Of a DNA stretch of 64,000 bases, positions 57,957-64,000 are shown piece by piece. Location: positions 1 to 64,000 of the forward strand of contig NZ_BMTF01000016.1 in assembly GCF_014649535.1 (NCBI RefSeq). The letters run 5' to 3'. Positions within the stretch are counted from its first letter, which is position 1. Every line of letters begins with the position of its first letter. A program made the translations under genes and the position numbers. This DNA is from Streptomyces gelaticus. Lineage in GTDB: Bacteria > Actinomycetota > Actinomycetes > Streptomycetales > Streptomycetaceae. The notes under the pieces were generated by a model. That model saw only the letters and a list, made by a program, of their open reading frames with translations, had not been told where the DNA came from and ran no database searches.

Positions 57957-58529
57957 ATGATCGAGATCCCGTCCGACCTCCACCCGGACCTCGTCCCGCT
58001 GGCCTTCCTTCTCGGCAACTGGGCGGGCGCGGGTGTCTCCGACTTCCCCGGCGCCGAGCAGTGCAACTTCGGCCAGGAAGTCTCCTTCAGTCACGACGGC
58101 CGGGACTTCCTGGAGTACGTCTCGCACACCTGGGTGCTCGACTCCGAGGGCAAGAAGGTCAGGCCGCTGGAGTCCGAGTCCGGCTACTGGCGCATCGACA
58201 AGGACCGCAAGGTCGAGGTCGTCATGTCCCGTGACCAGGGCGTCATCGAGATCTGGTACGGCGAGCTGGCCGACCAGAAGCCGCAGATCGACCTGGTCAC
58301 CGACGCGGTGGCCCGGACCGCGGCCTCCGGCCCGTACAGCGGTGGCAAGCGGCTGTACGGCTATGTGAAGAGCGACCTGATGTGGGTCGGCGAGAAGGCC
58401 ACCCCCGAGGTGGAGCTGCGTCCGTACATGTCGGCGCACCTGAAGAAGGTCGTCACCCCGGAAGAGGTCGAGGCGATGGCGAAGAGCCTCGGCGACCTGC
58501 CGGACGACGGCATCGCCTTCTTCAAGTAG
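57957..58529 (+). CDS. Nitrobindin-like heme-binding beta-barrel protein (FABP family)
   Basis: 190 aa beta-barrel with the family start L-H-P-D-L-V-P-L-A-F-L-L-G-N-W-A-G-A-G (GxWxGxG motif) and late H-L-K-K-V. Nitrobindins bind ferric heme through a histidine and react with NO or peroxynitrite. ATG at 57957. The nur gene begins 38 nt downstream from its own promoter. Confidence 0.88.
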   Translation: MIEIPSDLHPDLVPLAFLLGNWAGAGVSDFPGAEQCNFGQEVSFSHDGRDFLEYVSHTWVLDSEGKKVRPLESESGYWRIDKDRKVEVVMSRDQGVIEIWYGELADQKPQIDLVTDAVARTAASGPYSGGKRLYGYVKSDLMWVGEKATPEVELRPYMSAHLKKVVTPEEVEAMAKSLGDLPDDGIAFFK

Positions 58530-58555
58530 TCGCCGGGCGGGTGCTCGTCCGGTCC

Positions 58556-58561
58556 TACACT
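58556..58561 (+). promoter_or_regulatory. -10 box of nur, leaderless start
   Basis: TACACT ends 6 nt before the GTG start of nur, so the transcript should begin at or within 1 nt of the start codon. No clear -35 box. Confidence 0.5.
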
Positions 58562-58567
58562 GGGCCT

Positions 58568-59041
58568 GTGGTGAGCACCGACTGGAAGACCGATCTCCGA
58601 CAGCGCGGCTATCGTCTGACGCCGCAGCGGCAGCTTGTCCTGGAAGCCGTCGACACGCTGGAACACGCGACACCCGACGACATCCTCTCCGAGGTCCGCA
58701 GGACCGCGTCCGGCGTGAACATCTCCACCGTCTACCGGACCCTCGAACTCCTGGAGGAGCTGGGTCTGGTCAGCCACGCCCATCTGGGACACGGGGCACC
58801 CACGTACCACCTGGCCGACCGTCACCACCACATCCATCTGGTCTGCCGCGACTGCACGGACGTCATCGAGGCCGATGTCGACGTCGTCGCCGAGTTCACG
58901 GCGAAGCTGAAGAACGGCTTCGGGTTCGAGACGGACATGAAGCACTTCGCGATCTTCGGCCGCTGCGCCGGGTGCACGGCGAAGGCGGCAGCCGAGGACG
59001 CCGACCGGCCGTCCGCCGAGGCGGCCGGTCCTCAGACCTAG
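58568..59041 (+). CDS. nur: Nickel-responsive Fur-family regulator Nur
   Basis: 157 aa. All metal-site residues of the characterised S. coelicolor Nur are present at identical numbering from this start: His33, His70, His72, His86, His88, His90 and His126. The winged helix (about 10-75, with S-T-V-Y-R-T-L) binds DNA when nickel is bound. In S. coelicolor it represses nickel uptake and the iron superoxide dismutase gene. GTG-GTG start; the first GTG fits the residue numbering and the -10 box. Confidence 0.95.
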   Translation: MVSTDWKTDLRQRGYRLTPQRQLVLEAVDTLEHATPDDILSEVRRTASGVNISTVYRTLELLEELGLVSHAHLGHGAPTYHLADRHHHIHLVCRDCTDVIEADVDVVAEFTAKLKNGFGFETDMKHFAIFGRCAGCTAKAAAEDADRPSAEAAGPQT

Positions 59042-59100
59042 GCCAATGGGCCCAGGGGCTGTCCGGCGGCCCCGTTCGTACCGCGTCGTACGCTGGTCGC

Positions 59101-60066
59101 ATGAAGAGCCCCCTGCTGTCCCTGCCCGGCGCCGTCCCCGCCGAAGGCCGCGACGAAGGCGTCGCCGCGCACTACGGCGACCTGTTCCGCGAGCAGCGCG
59201 CCCTCGCCGACGGCTCCGGCCTCGTCGACCTCTCGCACCGCGCGGTCGTCACCGTCACCGGCGACGACCGGCTGGCCTGGCTGCACCTCCTGCTCACCCA
59301 GCACGTCAGCGAACTCGCCCCGGGCCAGGCCACCGAGGCCCTGATCCTCACCGCCAACGGGCACATCGAGCACGCCCTCTACCTCGTCGACGACGGCGAG
59401 ACGGTGTGGATGCACGCCGAACCGGGCACCCAGGGCGACCTCATCGCCTACCTGGAGTCCATGAAGTTCTTCTACCGGGTCGAAGTCGCCGACCGCACCG
59501 AGGACTTCGCCGTGGTGTACCTGCCGGCGGGCTCCATCGCGGAGACCCCGGACGGTGTGACGGTACGGGAGACGGCGTACGGCCGGGACCTCTTCCTGCC
59601 CCGCGCCGACCTGGAGGAGTACGCGGCGGCGCACGGCCCGGTGGCCGGCATCCTGGCGTACGAGGCACTGCGCGTGGAGGCGCACCGCCCGCGCCTCGGC
59701 TTCGAGACCGACCACCGCACCATCCCCCACGAGCTGGGCTTGATCGGCACCGCCGTACACCTCCAGAAGGGCTGCTACCGCGGCCAGGAGACGGTGGCCC
59801 GGGTGCAGAACCTGGGCAAGCCGCCGCGTCGGCTGGTCTTCCTGCACCTCGACGGCAGCGAGGTCGTGCTGCCCGGACACGGCACACCGGTGCGGCTCGC
59901 CGCGGACGGTGCCGAGGGGCGCCAGCTGGGCTTCATCACCACGTCCGCCCGCCACCACGAGCTCGGGCCGATCGCGCTGGCCCTGGTCAAGCGGAACGTC
60001 GCGGTGGACGCGGAGCTGCTCGCGGGGGACACGGCCGCCTCCCAGGAGACGGTCGTCGAGCCGTAG
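59101..60066 (+). CDS. Folate-binding YgfZ/GcvT-like protein
   Basis: 321 aa GcvT-fold protein with the diagnostic K-G-C-Y-R-G-Q-E motif of YgfZ/IBA57 proteins, which use tetrahydrofolate and help assemble or repair iron-sulfur clusters. A TACGCT -10-like box ends 6 nt before the ATG, suggesting leaderless transcription. Confidence 0.92.
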   Translation: MKSPLLSLPGAVPAEGRDEGVAAHYGDLFREQRALADGSGLVDLSHRAVVTVTGDDRLAWLHLLLTQHVSELAPGQATEALILTANGHIEHALYLVDDGETVWMHAEPGTQGDLIAYLESMKFFYRVEVADRTEDFAVVYLPAGSIAETPDGVTVRETAYGRDLFLPRADLEEYAAAHGPVAGILAYEALRVEAHRPRLGFETDHRTIPHELGLIGTAVHLQKGCYRGQETVARVQNLGKPPRRLVFLHLDGSEVVLPGHGTPVRLAADGAEGRQLGFITTSARHHELGPIALALVKRNVAVDAELLAGDTAASQETVVEP

Positions 60067-60108
60067 GGCCTCGACGTACCGCAGTGCCTTCCGTGCGGAC
60101 CGGGAGGC

Positions 60109-60558
60109 TCAGACCTCGACGAGGACGGTGAACGGGCCGTGATTCGTGAGCGAGACCCGCATGTCCGCTCCGAACCGGCCCGTCTCCACCTGCGCGCCCA
60201 GCGCCCGCAGCTGCTTCACCACCTCGTCGACCAGCGGTTCGGCGACCTCGCCGGGCGCCGCGGCGTTCCAGGTGGGCCTGCGGCCCTTCCGGGCATCCCC
60301 GTAGAGAGTGAACTGCGAAATCACCAGAAGTGGTGCATTCACGTCGGAGCAGGATTTCTCGCCCTCCAGGACGCGGAGCGACCAGAGCTTGCGGGCGAGC
60401 TGCGCCGCCTTCTCCGGGGTGTCGCCGTGGGTGACTCCCACCAGCACACACAGCCCTTCGCCGACGATTTCGCCGACCACCTCGGGCCCGCCGGACCCGT
60501 CCGGGCCGTCGGCCACCGTGACGCTCGCGCCGTCCACCCGCTGTATCACTGCACGCAT
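60109..60558 (-). CDS. dtd: D-aminoacyl-tRNA deacylase
   Basis: 149 aa. Family motifs: M-R-A-V-I-Q-R-V start, S-Q-F-T-L-Y-G-D with the active-site region, and the C-terminal N-H-G-P-F-T (Gly-Pro motif that excludes L-amino acids). Removes D-amino acids mischarged on tRNA. Convergent with the ygfZ-like gene, divergent from rsiG. Confidence 0.95.
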   Translation of the reverse strand: MRAVIQRVDGASVTVADGPDGSGGPEVVGEIVGEGLCVLVGVTHGDTPEKAAQLARKLWSLRVLEGEKSCSDVNAPLLVISQFTLYGDARKGRRPTWNAAAPGEVAEPLVDEVVKQLRALGAQVETGRFGADMRVSLTNHGPFTVLVEV

Positions 60559-60674
60559 ACAGACCAACCTATCTTGGGCTGAACGGGTACAGAGCATCCA
60601 CATAGGCCCACTGGAGTGGCACCATGCTCGGAAGGCGGTGTGCCGACGCACCGGTCGAGGGGATGGACACAAGC

Positions 60675-61283
60675 ATGAGTACCTATGGAACCGGGCAGTC
60701 CCCCGGCGCCGTACCGGTCACGCGTACCGGCGCCAGCACCAGCACCATGCGCCCACCCGTGCAGCGGACCGGTCACGGACTGGAGGACGGTCTGTCCGCC
60801 GGGCCGCAGCCCGAGCTGGGTGCCCTGCGGCTGCCGGAGCTGCGCACGCTGCGCCGCGACTCGCAGCGCGACGAGGCCGACCTCAGCTATGTGCGTCGGC
60901 TGGTGCAGGGCCGGATCGACATCCTGCGGGCCGAACTGGCCCGGCGGCTGGACCCGGAGGCGCCGGTGGTGGACCGGCTCTCGGAGATCCTCGCCGATCC
61001 CCCGTCCGAGCACCGCTCCTCCGCCCGGCACGTCACGCTCAGCACGCCGCGCAGCGACGAGTACCGCCGACTGGCCGCCGAGACGCTCGCCGAGGTCGAA
61101 CTCTCCGACCTCGACGCCCGTACGGACGAGGAGCTGCACACCGCGATGGGGCGCCTGATCCGCTACGAACAGCAGGTCTCGCGCCGCCGTTACCAGCTGC
61201 AACGCACCGCTGACGATTGCAGCGCGGAGATCGCCCGCAGGTACCGTGACGGTGAAGCACAAGTAGACGACCTGCTCGCCTGA
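60675..61283 (+). CDS. rsiG: Anti-sigma factor RsiG (c-di-GMP-responsive)
   Basis: 202 aa, coiled-coil protein. Both copies of the c-di-GMP-binding signature E(X)3S(X)2R(X)3Q(X)3D are present, at residues 67-82 and 165-180. In S. venezuelae, RsiG loaded with c-di-GMP sequesters the sporulation sigma factor WhiG. The N-terminal 50 residues are variable and disordered. ATG at 60675 chosen; a start at 60663 is possible but sits too close to the GAGGGG site. Confidence 0.93.
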   Translation: MSTYGTGQSPGAVPVTRTGASTSTMRPPVQRTGHGLEDGLSAGPQPELGALRLPELRTLRRDSQRDEADLSYVRRLVQGRIDILRAELARRLDPEAPVVDRLSEILADPPSEHRSSARHVTLSTPRSDEYRRLAAETLAEVELSDLDARTDEELHTAMGRLIRYEQQVSRRRYQLQRTADDCSAEIARRYRDGEAQVDDLLA

Positions 61284-61329
61284 AGCGATCCTTCCGGGGG
61301 CGGGTTCCGCCCGTCCCCGGAAGGCCACC

Positions 61330-62313
61330 ATGACCTCCAGCGCCGTCCTCGCCGCCCCGTCCGCCATATCCCCCGATCTCCCCGTCCTGGCCGAGGTCGT
61401 ACGGTCCGGTTTCGTGGAGGGCCGTCACCGGGGCTCGCTGGTCGTGCTGGCCGCCGACGGCAGCGTGGAACGGTCGCTGGGCGATCCGACGGCACCGGTC
61501 TTCCCGCGCTCCTCCAACAAGCCGATGCAGGCCGCGGCCGTGCTGCGGGCCGGGCTGGACCTGTCCGGGGAGCGGCTGGCACTGGCCGCCGCGAGCCACT
61601 CCGGCGAGGACTTCCACCTTGAACTCGTCCGCACGATGCTCGCCGAGCACGGACTGACCCCGGGTGACCTCCGGACCCCGCCCGATCTGCCGCTGGACCC
61701 GGCGGAGGCGGAGGCGTATCTTGCCGCGGGCCGGGTGCGGGAGCCGATCACCATGAACTGCTCCGGCAAGCACGCGGCGATGCTCGCGGTGTGCGCGGTG
61801 AACGGCTGGGACCGGGAGAGCTACCTCGACCCGTCGCACCCGCTCCAGCAGCTGGTCCACCGGGTCGTCGAGGAGGCGGCCGGCGAGCCGGTCACGGCGG
61901 TCGGTACGGACGGGTGCGGGGCGCCGCTGATGGCGATCAGCCTGGTGGGCCTGGCGCGGGCCTTCCGCTCCTTCGTGCTGGCCGAGCCGGGGACGGCGGA
62001 GCGCCGGGTGGGCGATGCGATGCGGGCCCACCCCGAGTACGTGGCCGGGACCCGTCGCCCCGACACCTGGCTGATGCGGGAGGTGCCGGGCACGCTCTCC
62101 AAGATGGGGGCCGAGGCGGTGCAGGCGGTGGCGCTGGCGGACGGCCGGGCGCTGGCCTTCAAGGTCGAAGACGGCGCGACGCGGGCGCTCGGGCCGGTAC
62201 TGGCCCGAGCGCTGCGGCTGCTCGGCATCGACGCCCCGGTGGTCTCCCGGATCGGACACGCTCCGCTGCTGGGCGGGGGCGGGGAGGTCGGCGAGATCCG
62301 CGCGGCCTTCTGA
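61330..62313 (+). CDS. Asparaginase (type II, thermolabile/AnsA-like family)
   Basis: 327 aa of the asparaginase family with R-S-S-N-K-P-M-Q-A near 60, S-H-S-G-E, and N-C-S-G-K-H-A-A-M-L near 140, which hold the catalytic Ser/Lys residues. Hydrolyses L-asparagine to aspartate and ammonia. No signal peptide, so cytoplasmic. GAAGG site before the ATG at 61330. Confidence 0.9.
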   Translation: MTSSAVLAAPSAISPDLPVLAEVVRSGFVEGRHRGSLVVLAADGSVERSLGDPTAPVFPRSSNKPMQAAAVLRAGLDLSGERLALAAASHSGEDFHLELVRTMLAEHGLTPGDLRTPPDLPLDPAEAEAYLAAGRVREPITMNCSGKHAAMLAVCAVNGWDRESYLDPSHPLQQLVHRVVEEAAGEPVTAVGTDGCGAPLMAISLVGLARAFRSFVLAEPGTAERRVGDAMRAHPEYVAGTRRPDTWLMREVPGTLSKMGAEAVQAVALADGRALAFKVEDGATRALGPVLARALRLLGIDAPVVSRIGHAPLLGGGGEVGEIRAAF

Positions 62314-62400
62314 CCCGTTCCGACCCGGCCGGCCCGGCCGTTTCCGGGGTGGCGGAAAACCGGGCGACATACCGCGTGCCTTGTGCTTAGCGTGGCTCGC

Positions 62401-63651
62401 ATGGTTCCTGACGTCCGTACGATCACCGCCGCCGAGTTCCCCGACTGGCTGCGCGCCAAGCACACCGGTTTTCTGCAAGCGCCGACAGGGACGGAACAAG
62501 AGGCGGAAAGGCGCCTTCCGCACACGGATCTCGCCCGCACGCAGGGCGCGTTCGACGGCGGCCGGTGTGTGGCCACGTTCCGCTCCTTCGCGCAGGAACT
62601 CACGGTCGTCGGCGGCGCGACGGTGCCGGCCGACGCCATCTCCAACGTCACGGTGTCGCCCACCCACCGCCGCCGCGGGCTGCTCAACCGCATGATGGCC
62701 ACGGACCTCGCGGCGGCGAAGGAGCGCGGTGACGTGGTCGCCACGCTGATCGCCGCCGAGTACCCGATCTACGGGCGGTACGGCTTCGGCCCGGCGGCCT
62801 GGACCACCGAGTGGGAGATCGACGTACCGAGGACGGGTCTCGATCCGCGCTGGTCGGGCCCGTCCGAGCGGGACGGCGGCCGGATCGACCTGGTGAGCGG
62901 CGCGGACGTACGCAAGCTGGGCCCGTTGCTCCACGACCGGCTGCGCGCCCGGCAGCACGGTGCGATCAACCGCGACGCGCGCTGGTGGGCGTTGAACACC
63001 GGCGAGATCCAGCCCGGCCCCGAGCCCTGGACGGAGCCCTTCTTCGCGATCTGCACCAACGCGGCCGGCGAGGTGGACGGCCTGATCGTCTACCGCGCCG
63101 ACGACAAGTGGGGCGACGCCAAGCAGCCGCTGAACAGGGCCACGGTGCTCGGACAGATCGCCGTCACCCCGGCCGCCGAGCGCGCGCTGTGGCACTTCGT
63201 CTGCTCGATCGACTGGATCACCACGGTCCGCTCCGGCTACCGCGCCCCCGACGACCTGCTGCCCCTCCTCCTCCCGGACCCGCGCGCGGCCCGCATCGTG
63301 ACCCAGGCGGACTGGCTGTGGGTGCGCGTCCTGGACGTCGTACGCGCACTGGAGGCCCGCACCTACGCGGTACCCGGCACGCTCACCCTCGACATCCACG
63401 ACACCACGGGCCTGACCACCGGCCGCTACCGCCTGGAGGCCACCGCCTCCGGCGCCACCTGCACCCCCACCACGTCCGACGCCGACCTCGCCCTGGACGT
63501 ACGGGAACTGGGCACCCTCTACCTGGGCGACGAGTCCCCCGCCCGGCTGGCCGCCCTGGGGTGCGTCGAGGAACTCACGCCGGGCGCGGTGGCGACGGCG
63601 GAGGCGATGCTGCGGGCGGGGCGGCGGGCGTGGTGCCCGGACATGTTCTGA
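62401..63651 (+). CDS. Eis-like GNAT acetyltransferase
   Basis: 416 aa with the three-part Eis layout: an N-terminal GNAT domain with the acetyl-CoA loop V-S-P-T-H-R-R-R-G-L-L-N-R, a second GNAT-like domain, and a C-terminal SCP2-like domain ending in D-M-F, whose terminal carboxylate is catalytic in Eis. Eis enzymes acetylate many amines, including aminoglycosides. A TAGCGT -10-like box ends 7 nt before the ATG (likely leaderless). Confidence 0.9.
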   Translation: MVPDVRTITAAEFPDWLRAKHTGFLQAPTGTEQEAERRLPHTDLARTQGAFDGGRCVATFRSFAQELTVVGGATVPADAISNVTVSPTHRRRGLLNRMMATDLAAAKERGDVVATLIAAEYPIYGRYGFGPAAWTTEWEIDVPRTGLDPRWSGPSERDGGRIDLVSGADVRKLGPLLHDRLRARQHGAINRDARWWALNTGEIQPGPEPWTEPFFAICTNAAGEVDGLIVYRADDKWGDAKQPLNRATVLGQIAVTPAAERALWHFVCSIDWITTVRSGYRAPDDLLPLLLPDPRAARIVTQADWLWVRVLDVVRALEARTYAVPGTLTLDIHDTTGLTTGRYRLEATASGATCTPTTSDADLALDVRELGTLYLGDESPARLAALGCVEELTPGAVATAEAMLRAGRRAWCPDMF

Positions 63652-63802
63652 GGCGTACCGGCCGACCCCCGGGGTCCCCGGCTCGGCGCACCGCCGTGTG
63701 AGCCGTACGAACGACGAGGATGGGCGCCAAGGGTGGAACGCCGTACGAGCGGGGTGACGAGCCGGCCCGCGGCGTGGCTCGGACCGGCGGAGTGGGGTTC
63801 AG

Positions 63803-64000
63803 GTGACTGAGGAGAAGGGTCTGTCGGGCGGTACGGGCCTGCCGGCCAGTATCGAGGCCGCCTGGGGGTTGCGGGCGCGTCCGGTCAAGGGGCCGAAGCC
63901 GGGGCTGAGTCTGGCGCGCATCGTGGACGCCGCGGTGGCGGTGGCGGCGTCCGAGGGGCTCGGTGGGGTGTCGATGGGGCGGGTCGCCAAGGAGCTGGGG
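63803..64000 (+). CDS. TetR-family regulator, N-terminal part (cut by window end)
   Basis: GTG start at 63803, open to the window edge (66 codons). After a Gly-rich lead, residues about 37-66 read R-I-V-D-A-A-V-A-V-A then G-V-S-M-G-R-V-A-K-E-L-G, the start of a TetR helix-turn-helix. The ligand domain lies outside the window. Confidence 0.8.
   Translation, partial: MTEEKGLSGGTGLPASIEAAWGLRARPVKGPKPGLSLARIVDAAVAVAASEGLGGVSMGRVAKELG

Noticed and set aside
1..64000. Search for tRNA or rRNA genes and intact insertion sequences
   Set aside because: No tRNA-like T-loop with matching acceptor arms, no rRNA sequence and no transposase frame could be supported by eye.

Overview
This window is high-GC actinobacterial chromosome, almost certainly Streptomyces. 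The evidence is very strong GC bias at third codon positions, many GTG starts, WhiJ-type regulators with DUF397 partners, mycothiol synthase (MshD), GlnR, Nur and RsiG, and a gene order from csoR to rsiG that I recall as matching the core chromosome of S. coelicolor. That synteny is from memory and was not computed here. I found no rRNA, tRNA, CRISPR array or intact insertion sequence.

Layout. Positions 1-2,500 hold a WhiJ-like regulatory locus: an XRE/DUF5753 regulator, a family of duplicated DUF397 genes, and a divergent, frameshifted ATPase of the anti-sigma type. Positions 2,513-6,420 hold a compact four-gene minus-strand set of secreted proteins (ricin-type lectin, LGFP-repeat wall-binding protein with a lysozyme-like domain, antigen-85-like esterase, DUF4185/GH183-like protein). 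It ends at a very strong hairpin. Positions 6,534-8,945 hold a Ser/Thr kinase and FHA-like pair. Positions 9,355-22,690 are accessory: lipoproteins, a HEAT-like protein, a decayed tandem copy of a hydrolase plus lipoprotein pair next to its intact paralogue (which carries a pilin-like membrane segment), a wall hydrolase, a PAP2 phosphatase and a berberine-bridge-type oxidoreductase.

Positions 23,045-33,484 form a phosphate and polyphosphate region: csoR, a DUF47-Pit transporter pair, pstSCAB with PHO boxes and a hairpin between pstS and pstC, then a ppk-CHAD-Nudix operon. A GntR-ABC operon, mshD, a broken DUF1016 gene and a secreted 5'-nucleotidase follow. A second WhiJ-like locus, this time intact, lies at 39,958-41,722. 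After a few accessory genes comes an MprAB/PepD-like envelope-stress cluster (45,821-49,426), a LacI regulator and glnR.

From 51,690 to the end the window is mostly housekeeping: MoaD-like protein, LmeA-like lipid-binding protein, a cysteine-rich leader peptide in front of a thiosulfate sulfurtransferase/DUF1416 operon, nitrobindin-like protein, nur, ygfZ-like gene, dtd, rsiG (both c-di-GMP signature motifs are visible), asparaginase, an Eis-like acetyltransferase, and the start of a TetR regulator cut off by the window edge.

The most interesting items are the four-gene secreted operon, whose domains together fit the arabinogalactan/mycolate envelope of other actinobacteria; the deletion-fused remnant at 12.5-14.3 kb; the pilin-signal/hydrolase fusion; the cysteine leader peptide; and the 25-bp and 36-bp tandem repeats.
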